Shown piece by piece: positions 45,928 to 56,800 of a stretch of 64,000 nt of DNA; positions within the stretch are counted from its first letter, which is position 1, and each line of letters opens with the position of its first letter. Both the position numbers and the translations under genes were made by a program. Location of the stretch: NCBI GenBank assembly GCA_950295325.1, contig OX485809.1:38285081-38349080 (forward strand). The letters are read 5' to 3'. The notes beneath the pieces were generated by a model, which ran no database searches, was not told where the DNA came from, and was given only the letters and a program-made list of their open reading frames with translations. The stretch comes from Polytrichum commune. Lineage: Eukaryota > Streptophyta > Polytrichopsida > Polytrichales > Polytrichaceae.

Positions 45928-46891
45928 CACTGATTGTTCCAATTACTGTTCTCCCTCTTTAGTATGACACGTTTGGGAAACACCAAAAAAAAGTCGTATT
46001 ATTGAGGTGTCGTCTTCTCGTTAATATGACAAATGGCGTAAAGTTGTCGTATTATCGAGGGAATACGAAAACATAAGTTATATGAGCTTTAGAATATATA
46101 TACAACGAGTTCAAGCAATATAGATGGTATGAAATAATAACTTATAACTCCAAACAAATACAAATATTCTCAAGAACTCTAGAAATAGGAATCCAAAGAT
46201 CTATAGTGTTGCCTACCCAAGTTAGCCACAGTCATCTTATCTAAATTCCCTACTAAGTTTTCAAAACTAGTAATTTCATTGACACCAAAATGTAGAGAGT
46301 TTTCTAATAAGAAACTAGACAACAATGATGCATGATGTTTAGCATCACTAAGCTTTACTATAGGTGGAGCAACGCCATCCATGTCCATTCTACATTGCCC
46401 TAACCATGTCCATTCTATACTAGTAACTCTAATTATCATTAAGTTCCCAATGATAAGTGACGTTCCCAAGTGAAAATGGATGCATTTCAGATATACATAA
46501 TATAGATGAAAGGAATTTTAGCATTAACCACCTCTTTAATATGACAATATGGAGATTCTAAATGTCGCATTATCGCATGTCGTAGTCATATGAAAGAAGG
46601 AGTTTTGAACTAAAAAATTTGGTTGCACAAAAATGTGTCAATATTGAGGGTGTCGTACGAGAATGAGTGTCGTATTAACAAGGTTAGATTGTAGTGTGTG
46701 TTACTCTTCGGAGTTATGCGGTGCTATAACATTCTAATGAGATTGTAGTATTTTACGAATCAAAGTCATTTATGTTCTATAATGTCTGAACAACCTCTTG
46801 ATCTCTTGTTTGTAAAATTGAGCTATTCATGGAGACATTATTGCATTGGGTAATTCTAAATAGTAACATGCACTTATTGGAATAATCGGTG
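45928..46891. mobile_element. MITE M1 copy interrupted by a pogo-like element
   Basis: The outer MITE is flanked by TA (45926-45927 and 46892-46893). Its left 18 bp (45928-45945) reads CACTGATTGTTCCAATTA; the rest resumes at 46694 with GTGTGTTACTC. Joining the two across the inserted element gives the arrangement seen uninterrupted at 22080 and 55688. Its length without the insertion, about 216 bp, agrees with the intact copies. Confidence 0.85.
45946..46691. mobile_element. pogo/Tigger-like element, internally deleted
   Basis: It is inserted at TA (45944-45945, repeated at 46692-46693). Ends: CTGTTCTCCCTCTTTAGTAT and, read inward from the right, CAATCTAACCTTGTTAATAC. About 746 bp; it matches both flanks of the 1272-bp copy at 11195-12466 but lacks the middle. 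Non-autonomous. It is younger than the MITE it sits in. Confidence 0.85.
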
Positions 46892-46893
46892 TA

Positions 46894-48049
46894 GTCGTGG
46901 ACTTGAGGTGACATTCAACCATATTAGAACACATGAATTACTTCTTTTTGGTTTATTTGGCCTCCAAACTTAGCTTCATAGGCCCCATATTAGTGGTCAG
47001 ATGAAGTTTATCATCATAGAACTTGCTAATGCACTCATCTATATAAATAGGCATGTCAATACATGTCGATCCATGTTGCCTTGGGGGTTAGTACGCAATA
47101 TCATCTTGGGTAATATTATCTCCCCATACAATGTAACACTAGCCATCTTTTCATTATTACAATGTTACATTACAACATTTTATTTAATTTGCAGCATTCC
47201 AGGTGCTTTATTGTTACATTGTTATCAATGTTGCTATGGTGATGCATTGAAGACTACTATGATAAACCATGATTGATAGAATAGTGGAACTGGACCCAAT
47301 TGGGATGAATCAATCACAAATATTTTTGGGGTTAAGTTTCATTTAGATCTCCTTTACCTTGGTAGAGGTAGTTGGTGCCAACTCTAAGAGCAAGACATCT
47401 AGCCTTTGCCATGCAAACCTAGATGTCTTAATCTTTGAGCTGGACCCCACCAACCTATTGAAATAAACGGTTATAGTTAAAAATTAATTCCAAATGGATC
47501 ATTCTAGACCAATTTTGGTCTTTGATGCTATCCTCTGGGAGGTCACTGGCAAAAATCATAGAAACAACGTGCGATAAAAAATAAGGTCTAATATATTCAT
47601 TGTAGATAAATTTTGCAAAAAATTTATATATAATATAAGGGGTTTTAAAATAATGAAACATGGTTACATGTAAAATATCATGACATATAATGGCCTCTTT
47701 TATCTAGTCAGTACATGTAAAATAGAGTGGAAACAATTACTAGGGGTAGCGGGTCTAGGGTAGGGTCTGTGCTAGTGGATGAAAAGAGGTAATTTTTTTG
47801 TTGAAAAAGCTTGGATGAATGACTTTGCAGGTTGGCTGGCTTGAACATTATTGAACCAGTGTATCCAATGTGGAGTTAATGTTCTCTACCTACGTGTTAG
47901 GAGGGAAATTTCAACGCGTTGTTGAATTGCAATCTTCTTTCCAATTTTCTTTGGCAGTATAAGTAAAATAGGGTATTTTTAAATGATTCCCCCAAAAAAT
48001 CATGGTTATTGATCGGGTGTATTAAAATATAAGCATTTACCTTTATTAT
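46894..48049. other. Non-coding stretch
   Basis: A short inverted family C fragment lies at 47285-47345 (GGGATGAATCAATCACAAAT). Otherwise nothing is recognised. Confidence 0.4.
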
Positions 48050-48190
48050 GAACATACACCAAGAAGGTATGTGTTACGATGACATTGGACTATGTGCTTG
48101 AAACACAATGTTCCCCACTTAAAATTCAATAATTCACACAATGGGGAGGACCTACGCAAACACTTAAAAAGAAAGAGAATTTAACAATTT
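48050..48190 (+). repeat. Dispersed repeat family A fragment
   Basis: GATGACATTGGACTATGTGC, TTCAATAATTCACACAATGG and GGAGGACCTACGCAAACAC follow the family order. Only the middle third is present. Confidence 0.5.
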
Positions 48191-48378
48191 TAACCTCTTA
48201 TATCTCTTGCATGTCAACTCCAATTCTGAAACTTGCAATGATTGTATGTGTGATTTGTAATTGCTAACTGAGCAACAAGACTCTTGATCCGATCCAACGG
48301 TTTCAAGTTTAGGGAGCTGAAAGTGCCCACAATAGGGCCAAACACCCTAAATTAGTATCCACCTTACTTAGGTGGATA

Positions 48379-49319
48379 CCGTAGGTTCATAGCTGGTTCG
48401 ACAGAAAATAACTCTAAAAATAGATGCCGAAAAATTTGGAATATTATTGGCATTTTTTGCAGAATATAAAATTAATTATTTTTCAAAATTGCCGAAAAGT
48501 AAGAAATTTTTACTTCTCACTAGAATTTTACTAACAGTGGAAGCATATGTGAATTTTGAAAGAGAGAAGGTGCTCCTTTTGTAATCAAGCTCACTTACAT
48601 TAGTCCACAAAGAATATGGGTTAAGAAGTAGCAAGACTCTAGGTGAGGCTTTTCAAATGTGTTGTACACAAATTTTTGGAGTCCAATTGAGCATAGAAGA
48701 TGAAGTTTTATAGAATTTTGTCCAACTAACAAAAGTTGAGAAATCAATCCTTCTTCTACCTCCAACAAGTTTTGTGTCAAAATAAGTCTTTATGCAAAAG
48801 ATATGGACAAAACATTGCGGCCTTGTAAAGATCAAAAAATTAAAATGCGTTCATAACAGTTTTTCAGAGCTCATTTGTGCATAGAAGATCAACTTTTTTG
48901 GAATTTTGTTGGTCTAAGAAAAGTTTACAAATCAAGTAATCTTTCACCTCCAACAAATTTTATGTCATTTGAAGACTCTATGCAAAAGTTATGCGTGTTA
49001 TAAAAATGAAGTCTAACTCGGTGCTTCACCTCAAAGTTTACATATCCCATATGCATTGTTGAACAAAACTCCACTCTACTTGCATAAAGCACAGAGCATT
49101 CTCAACTCTCCACTCACATCTTACTTGTCATTCAATGCAAGAGAGATGTACAAGATATAAGCTTAAATAGAACATTAAAAATGAATTTAAGCCGAATTTT
49201 AAAAAATTAAAAGAGAAATTGCCGAAAATGTGAATATACTATTTTTAGGTGCCGAACCTACTTTTTGACTTTAATTAATTATTCGGCTAACATGTGTCGA
49301 ACCAGCTATGAACCTACGG
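48379..49319. mobile_element. 941-bp TIR element, CCGTAGGTTCATAGCTGG ends, TA-flanked
   Basis: Both ends read CCGTAGGTTCATAGCTGGTT then CGACA inward, a perfect 25-bp match, flanked by TA (48377-48378 and 49320-49321). The interior is very AT-rich with GCCGAAAA words near both ends, and holds two diverged direct repeats of about 130 bp (48680-48815 and 48865-48990) sharing GCATAGAAGAT, CACCTCCAACAA and ATGCAAAAG words. No transposase. CATAGCTGGTTCG links it to 26358-26987. Confidence 0.85.
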
Positions 49320-49469
49320 TAGGGCCCGAACTCAAAGAGCAAGACATCCAACTTCAATGGAGCATACCAGGTACCACATATGGGCCAAAGAACTATTTTA
49401 GCCTTTGTTGGTTTCACAAGGCTTGGTTGAGAATTCCGGGTCCAATTCAGCTGCCCAAAATGACTGAAT

Positions 49470-49830
49470 TAATTAAAATGAAGTCAAATTCAAAGTTTGA
49501 GAAGTCAAAACGTTTACGAAACTAAAACTACATCAAGATGGTGTCAAAAAGGCTAATTTTCTATAGTAACCGAGTGCAGCAGCCTCCATAAGATTAAGGC
49601 TAATATTTTGAATTGATGGTTTGTCCAATTGAAAGAAAGATGAGAGATAACCTAGGACTACATTATGAAATAGGGCCTCTCTTGTGGAGTTGTAGAGGGG
49701 ACACTCCAACACAATGTGTGCCTCATCTTCAACTACATTGTAAGAGAAAAAGTGACATATTTTCTGATCTCTAGGCATTGGGATAGTCGACCACCGGCCA
49801 AGTTCAACGATGAGTCAAAGGTCTAAGCAA
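49470..49830 (-). pseudogene. LINE reverse-transcriptase C-terminus, best copy
   Basis: The translation on the minus strand starts with ELGRWSTIPMPRDQKICHFF, then NVVEDEAHIVLECPLYNSTR, LFHNVVLGYLSSFFQLDKPS and LNLMEAAALGYYRKLAF. The C...C...H...C arrangement before VLECPLYN is the zinc-knuckle-like tail of plant LINE polyproteins; here one Cys is replaced by Phe. A stop codon lies a few residues upstream, so no reverse transcriptase core is attached. The 3' end shares the untranslated tail seen at 34140 and 42870. Confidence 0.75.
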
Positions 49831-50275
49831 TAGGGCCATGTACTCCCATGTACTACCTTGGATGATTGCGATTCTGCCTAATTTTAGATGGATGGGGCCT
49901 CACATGTGTCTTCATATTAGATAAACATGTGGGGGCCTAGCTCATGTGCTGGCTAGGGTTCATGCCACTGGTGTTAGTGGGCCCAAAATAAATTTGAAGA
50001 AGGAAAGAATTGTCATAGGTGATGCACCTTGTTTTCCAAGCATCGGTCCGTCCTAAAAATACGAGTATCCTACCACATTGCCCCCGTTCCTTGAATGCCC
50101 GATGAAGCCGTAGGGATCCCAATGTTCAAGGAACTATGTCAATGCTATGACATGAGAGGGACAAGAATTCTACTGTGCCAAATTTCACCCAGGCCCACTT
50201 ACACCAGTGACATGAACGTTGACCGGCGTATAGTGTGGCCGGGCCTTGATAGAGCAAGGCATCCAAGTTAATGGT

Positions 50276-50583
50276 GAGGCCACACTCGTTTGAAAATGTT
50301 GGTCCCAAAATAGAGATTGGTGGGCCATGGCAAAATAGGTTTGGCCTTGACATGTGCTTGACCTTGAGGGGCATAAACTCCGATTGGAACTGAAAAATTT
50401 CAGCCTTACCAAACCGCCGCCTTGGATCATAGTTGAAAACATGTGTTTCATACCTAATAAAAGAGGGGCCGACCTTGAAATGAAGCTCCTGAAAGTTAAG
50501 CACATGCCAAGACCAAAGTGGCTTTTTACCTTGGCCCACCCATCTCCATTCCGGAACCGGCATTTTTGAACGTGTGTGGCCTC
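50276..50583. mobile_element. Inverted-repeat element, copy 1 (308 bp)
   Basis: The left end GAGGCCACACTCGTTTGAAA and the right end read inward, GAGGCCACACACGTTCAAAA, are inverted repeats that stay alignable for about 85 bp (GAGATTGGTGGGCCA, CTTGACATGTGCTTGACC). A longer relative, 51961-52351, lies 1.7 kb away in the same orientation. There is no coding frame beyond chance and no target duplication could be fixed. The 93-bp MITE at 50591 inserted just beyond its right end. Confidence 0.75.
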
Positions 50584-50590
50584 CACATAA

Positions 50591-50684
50591 GAGTTGGGCG
50601 AACCAACCCATACACTCGTTCCTTGTTTGGATGCCTAAACCCTTGCTTCCAAGGAACCAATGTACCGGTTGGTTCGCCCCAACC
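50591..50684. mobile_element. 94-bp MITE, second copy, 10-bp target duplication
   Basis: Sister of the element at 18308-18400: GGGCGAACCAACCCATACAC, GGATGCCTAAACCCTTGC and GGAACCAATGTACCGG are near-identical. It is flanked by CTCCACATAA on both sides (50581-50590 and 50685-50694). The related sequence at 52350-52358 shows the target region unoccupied. Confidence 0.85.
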
Positions 50685-50699
50685 CTCCACATAAGCAAG

Positions 50700-51560
50700 C
50701 AACTTACTTAGGGCCAAAATGTCCATGGAGCGCACCACACGCCAAGTATATATAGCTTAGCTTACATGGACTTCCATAAGGCGACGTAAGTAAGTGATTT
50801 CTTTCCTTCTTTCTTCCTTTCAGCTGTGGCAAAAGACTATAAGTAAGTAAGTTCTTTCTTTCTTTCTTTCTTGCTTTCAGCTGTGGCTGGTTGCGCGAGC
50901 GAGGGAGGACCCCACAGCATTGAAGGCGCTGGTGGACCGGCCACCCACAACATGTGCGGCCGTCACCACTCCCGAGACCCATCCCCTGCCGGCCAGCCGT
51001 AAGTTAAGTAACCTCAAGCCCCCTCCCCCCTCCCCCCCCCCCCTCCTCCCTCTTTTGGTGTTTTTGAGGACGACACTGCTGCCTCTGCACTTTGTCGGGC
51101 ATGCTTGGTGTTTCTTTTATGAGGTCGGTAGTAGGCTCCTACACGCAAATACGCTTTTAAAGCAGCAGCTAGTACTACTCCTCTCCGGCCCTCCTCATGT
51201 CCATCCGTGTGCAGGTAGGTAAGTTAACTCCAGTGTTGTCCGATCCATACATCCCATTCCCTTTGAATGTTAAGTTTCCTCCCATCTCCTCACATGCTGT
51301 TGATGCGATGCGAAGCGAAGCAACCCACTCATAAGCCGCCACATGAGAGGAAATTGTCATTCACCCGTTTGCCAGGCAACCAAAACTCCCATCACGCTGC
51401 AGTCACGCATCTTCCAGCCCATTTTGTTTTCCCTGTTTTTGTTTTTGTTTTTTTTTGGTTTTGTTTTGGGGGTACGACTGAAAGGCTTCTGGAATCGGCT
51501 TCCGAACGGCGGTTGTAAAGCCACCACGTGTTGCGTGTTTCTCGCAGTCAGTTAACTTTG
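50700..51560. promoter_or_regulatory. Pyrimidine-rich, promoter-like segment
   Basis: It contains (CTTT)n/(CTTC)n tracts (50799-50879), duplicated TTTCAGCTGTGGC words (50818 and 50876), a 12-C run (51032-51043) and a GC content above its surroundings. Splice-acceptor-like and Y-patch-like words suggest a transcription start region, but no coding exon can be joined. Overlapping frames here are chance. Confidence 0.3.
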
Positions 51561-51975
51561 CAAAGATCTGCAAGTTACAAGTGGTAATTCTCAGCGGCCA
51601 CTGTTTGTGCGGCGGATCAGTTCCCTACCTTTTCTTCTACAAAGTCTTCACGAGGGTACGTTGCACGTACGTGAGGAAAAAATGTTGGGTTCAGGGTTCT
51701 TATTATGGCGGGCTTTTAAACGCCATTGACGTAGCCGAGAGGTACATGACAAAGCACGTGACCAAATCTCTGTGACATGGTAGTATATCAGACAGATAGA
51801 CAGACAGACAGACAGATGGGAATCGGGTGGGGAATATGTATTAATACTATTCCAGCCAGCAGGTGGCAAAATTGAGACGTGTGCAATGTGAAGGTACTGA
51901 TCCAATTTGCAGCAAATTTTTAGGAGGATCGACGACTTCCACAGCGCACGCGATGAAGGGGAGGCCACGTACACA
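51520..51975. promoter_or_regulatory. Cluster of ACGT-core boxes
   Basis: CCACGTGT (about 51523), GCACGTACGTGAGG (about 51665), GCACGTGACC (about 51753) and CCACGTACAC (about 51965) are G-box or ABRE-like words within 450 bp. Such boxes bind bZIP and bHLH factors in plants. A (GACA)n microsatellite sits at 51791-51817. The target gene is not visible. Confidence 0.35.
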
Positions 51976-52351
51976 CGGCATCTGAAAACGCTGGGTTCGA
52001 AACAAAGTTTGGTGGGTCAAGGTGTAAAAGAAAATTCTGGCCTTGACATGTGCCCGACCTCGAGGAGCTTGGTCCCTCTTTCATCATCTGCATTTTTTTG
52101 ATTTTGTGTTTTTTCTTATTTTCTCGGGTGGGGTTAAATCCGATTGTTTTCAACTCCGATTGGAACAGAGGTTTTTGAGACTTGCAGAACTGGAATCTTG
52201 GATTGGAGTTGATGAAAACGGATGTTTAACACCCGATGATAAGAGGGATGGACCTTGAAACCAAGGTGAGGCAGTGTCACGCCGAAATACTTTTTCCCTG
52301 GGCTTACCGATCTCCATTTCGAAACCGGTGGTTTCAGACGTGTGTTGCCTC
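51961..52351. mobile_element. Inverted-repeat element, copy 2 (391 bp)
   Basis: It aligns end to end with 50276-50583: GGTGGGTCAAGG, TCTGGCCTTGACATGTGC, AACTCCGATTGGAAC, GATCTCCATTTC, GAAACCGGTGGTTTC. Ends are GAGGCCACGTACACACGGC and, read inward, GAGGCAACACACGTCTGAAA. It is longer than copy 1 because of extra T-rich sequence near 52090-52140. Confidence 0.7.
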
Positions 52352-52479
52352 CACATGAGTCAACATACATATGAGAAACTCATGGGAAATGGCTGCCAAC
52401 TGCATACAAGAAAGCTGTCGCGAAAACAATAATTAAATGTACTTGGAAGTGCTTGAATTGCCAAGGAACCATTAAAGTG

Positions 52480-52860
52480 TGTTTCCCTCTTGGTCAATAT
52501 TAAGCCATGGTACTAAATGGTTGCAGCCAAGGCCAATCCATGATTTATCCACTCGTAATCACTTCCTGGACAAGGGTGAGATGAACGGCTACGTAGTTGA
52601 GTTTGCAGTAGTTTGTGTGTGGTCTCGTCAAGCATTTCTCGTCTGCATTGGTTGGGAGATTGTGAGAATGCAATCCAATGAAATTATGCTTGATTTTTTA
52701 ACTTTTAATTTTTTGTTTTTTGTTTTTTTAGGTCGCAGAAGAGAGACATTCTCACTTGTAATCCAGGTTGTCTGTGTGCTTGTCTGTGGCTTTGTAAAGT
52801 CAGTTGATCTGGCACTTCTATGGAGGGGAGGTAAATGAAGTCCTAGTTTTGGTGATGTTT
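52480..52860 (+). other. Exon-like splice signals, no gene assembled
   Basis: A strong acceptor (T-rich tract then TTTTTTTAG/GTCGCAGAAG at about 52732) and a donor-like GGGGAG/GTAAATG (about 52828) bracket a frame with hydrophobic content. A 119-codon frame spans the region. No domain is recognised. It may be part of an untranslated or lost transcript. Treat as a hint only. Confidence 0.2.
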
Positions 52861-52957
52861 GATGATCTGGTGAAACTTTGGATGTAATATGAAAACTTAT
52901 TGTTCTCACCATTAAGGAAATGCATCTGACGTTATGAAAGGAGGGATAAGTTATACA

Positions 52958-53060
52958 TTCACCCGACATTCTTTGATCTTATCCAAAAGCTCCGCCAAAT
53001 TGATAATATTCTTGGGTCTGTCAGGAGCTTCGTGTTCTTCAATGTGTAAGATCTACTTAT
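52958..53060 (-). other. Short coding-like segment downstream of the gene
   Basis: On the minus strand a 30-codon stretch reads HEAPDRPKNIINLAELLDKI followed by KECR and a stop. It could be an alternative last exon of the coiled-coil gene, joined in phase 0 from an acceptor at TAG/ATC, or it could be chance. The exon at 53854-53931 has a better acceptor. Confidence 0.25.
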
Positions 53061-53139
53061 AGTCTCTAGTCTGAAATGCATTGAGAGAGTTCTGCTGGGA
53101 AGGAGAAGTAGATTTATTGTAGTCCCAAACTAAAACAGT

Positions 53140-53510
53140 ACTAAGGTAACCTTAAAAGGCTGTTTCTTGGTTTATTTTCTTGATTGGACACCTATAAAAG
53201 GATCAAAGAATAAACACCATAAAGACACATGTCTAAAAGAGATTGGACTACATCTTCAAATTTTATTGACTACTCTGACACTCAATAGTGCACACAAATG
53301 GGAGGACCCATGCAATAAATTAGTTAAGGAATCAACAAACTTCTGATAACCATAACAGAATAAAGGGAGGTCCAGATTTCAATATGTTCTTTTGTTGATG
53401 TTTTATCATAGATTTGCTAATGGAACACAAATCTGAAGACTTAAATGTAATTAGTATAATATCTGGGGGACAAGAATTGAATAACACCCGTATGCCTCAC
53501 TGAAGGATTC
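53140..53510 (+). repeat. Dispersed repeat family A, full-length copy
   Basis: CACCATAAAGACACATGTCT, AAGAGATTGGACTACATCTT, GTGCACACAAATGGGAGGAC, GATAACCATAAC and ATAACACCCGTATGCC follow the family order. It lies just beyond the 3' end of the minus-strand gene, probably outside the transcript. Confidence 0.65.
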
Positions 53511-53853
53511 AACATACAGTACCAGTATCACAATTTTTGAGCAAATTGTTTAGTGCATCTCACTTCAATATTACATGGCTGTTTTTGGTGAATAGGAGGA
53601 ATTAATTACGGTCAAAATCTGTTCAGGAAACACATGTTTTCAGCAATCTTAGGTATTTGTAATGGTCAGGAAACTAGGCATTTAGTAGCAGGAAGCAACT
53701 GGATAAATTAATTATGGGTATGGTAACTTCTCGTCTCAAATTTGCGTATGGTACATAATAGGATCCGCAACGGACATATTGGGGATGAAGGGGTGGCTAG
53801 AACTACACCACTAGCGTGATAGTGCTCGATTGAGTATTTTGAGACTATGAAAT

Positions 53854-56800
53854 TTATTCGGTGAGAACAGATGACAAAGATGGGGTGGAGCTGGAATATT
53901 TTGGATTGTTGAGTAGCTCCTGAGGGTCATCCTGCGAGTTAAATGACAACAGATAATCATCTCATCAACTAATTCATGAAAGTATTAAAGGAAATCTATA
54001 GTATTCTATCTAGAAAATCATTTGTTCCACCTTGGATTCTTCTTGATGAGGTCTCTGTATTGGTTTTTTGCACTGTGCATCTGTTGAAGAAAAAGGCATA
54101 GTATAGTTTTTTTCGTTCACTTTATCCTCGGATTCGCTTAGTATGGAATCCCAACCATCATTACATTGTATCCAAAGCTGCATACCTCAGGAGATTACTC
54201 CTGACATCAGTGAAATGCAAAAATGTAAGCAACGCCTAAGAGTTTGATTTACCAGCTCAGCTAATTTGATTGCAGTTTGCTCAAGCTGCTCTCTTAATGT
54301 GCTCCTCATTTCCTCAAATTCCTGCAAAATAAAAGATGAAGAGTACGGAATTTTTAAACACCCCTTCATATGATCAAACTGAGGTCTTATTTTATTCTAG
54401 AATCACCATAAATGCTACCTTTTTCCTGCACAGACAGGATACCTCATTTTAAGATACAAGAGTTTCTGAATGGTGCTGGAATGGAGACATTCATGATGAA
54501 ACATCAAATCCATGGGAATGTTTTTGGACGACACTTACATTTTTCAATTGCTCAACCTCCGAGTTTAGCGAATTCCTGATGTCTCCAATCTCCTGCATCA
54601 CGCAACTAACATTTCGAATCAATGAGTTGAATTTTTCTTCTGCAGACAGCTTGAAGAGAATGTTCAGTTCCAGCAGACTAAAAAATAATGTGCTTCTTGG
54701 TTGTAGGGCTAAAAGGAATGTTTGAGATTTTCTTCTTAAAACATTGCATGGCTTATAAAGGATACTAAGGACAGTCGAACTTATCTTCCCATTCAATCTA
54801 TGGTGTTTGACCAAATGATCGCAACAAGGACTCTGTTGTTATTTTTGAAATTAAAAAATTTCTGGTCTTTTGGGTACTTTCTGCAAACAAATATTGGCCA
54901 GTTGGAAGCTGGACTTGTGACCACCACATATCTACCTCCTGATTAAACCCACCATGTCTACCATTTGATAGCCGAAAAAGCTGCGATCTACCAACCTCCC
55001 GATAAGATTTGACTTGTGTATCAAGCTTTCCTCGCCATGCCTGAAGGTCCTGCCCACCACGGAAGATTGTTTTACAAGACAAAAGAATTTGAGCGTCTGA
55101 ATTGGAAAAGAACCTAATTATATGTGAAAATCCCATAATTTGTCACCAACATTCCCGATTGAAAACTGACACTGATTCAGGTGGTCTCTTGCAAGGCAAG
55201 GCCTCTTGCATCGTTCTTTCTTATTAATACCATTCAGGTATTCATAATGACGATTTCACGCTTTTTGGATACCAGTAGGATATGTGCATTTGACAGGAAT
55301 TTTGTTTCGATACATTCAGGTCTGTATATCATGCAAGAACACTCATACCTAGGTGAAATAGTTCTGGTGTCAATATGGTTTAGAATGGTGTCATTGGTCC
55401 AAATAATAACTCGGGTATAAAAGATTCTCTCACCTTGACATACCCACCAGATATGAAAATTAGATTTACAATTGTGACACCCCATGGATAGGTTCTTTGA
55501 TTCTGTTATTAACTTTGATTATTGATACCATGCCTTCACCTATATTATAGCAAACTAACATTGGTGCATACCATCTTCAAGTTCTGGACATGATTTAAAA
55601 GCTCCACCCTTGACTGGTCCATATTTTGCAACACCGTTTCCTGCATCAAGCAAAAGATATCCGCATTTAGTTGAGTGATGATTACTACACTGATTATCCC
55701 AATTAGTGTGTGATTCTATTTGTAGTTATGCAATGCCATAAGTAATAGTCAATGAGAATGTAATATTTTACCAAGCAAAGTCATCTATGTTCCATAATGT
55801 CTGAACAACCTATTGAACTTTCGTGATTAAAAATTGAACTCCTGAGTTAAATGTTTATTGCACTGCGAATAACTCCAAATAGGAACATGCACTAATTGGG
55901 AGAATCAGTGTACTATGTATCGATATACAGTCCAACATCATGGGAGAATTAATGCAACAAGAAGAATGCTATAATGCTTCGATGGAGTAGTTATAGGTAG
56001 TCCTCGCAAATCCCATCAAAACATGCTAATATCATTGCCCTGTTTTTAATCTTGGGAATACTGAAGATAAAATTAAGTGAATTGTATGTATAACTTGCAA
56101 ATGTCATTTTAGTTCAATTAGCTATTCCACAACAGATCTTACCACAGGTGAGACTGCGCCTGCACTTGCGTGGCCATGTTTATCCTTCAAAATTGAAGAG
56201 AAGGCGTCTTGTTAGGATTCATAATGTAATCTGATATAATATCAAAACATGTGCCTGTTGGAAGAATTGAGCTAGGGGATGTTTTTGAGAACTTTGTGAG
56301 TGGGTTCTGCTGATAGTATTTGTTCGGGTGATGTGAAGAAGGTGGTTTCATTGAAGTATTAAAACTCCAGTCTCCATTTCCAAGATGTCCTACGTTTTCT
56401 TCAAATGTTCGAAGAGGGTCAGGATTTTGAGGATTATTTCCATCAAAACCAGTACTCATTCTCCCCTACCTATTGTGAAATTTTTTCACGAGGAATCTCA
56501 GATCACACTAAAGTTTTCCTTAAAATCTCTCAAAAAACTCATGTTTTGGAAGGGAATCCTTTCCCACTTTTCCACATTTTGTGACGTTTGAGGAGTGTGT
56601 TCAAGTGGTGTTGGAACCCCCGATTCTGGTGAAATGAAGGGAGGATGTTTGACACTGGCCAACAGATGGCTACGTCAAAATGAACTCCTTGCCAAGCTTT
56701 CGAGAGCAGCGTTTTAGGTGCCTCCAGATATTGCTCGCTCACTTTGCCATAATTTCAGACTCTTTGGCATGAACTTGAATTTGGTGAAAATCATGATGAA

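Noticed and set aside
56187-56459. Extra exon of the coiled-coil gene
   Set aside because: Poor acceptor and no phase-compatible donor; the model is complete without it.
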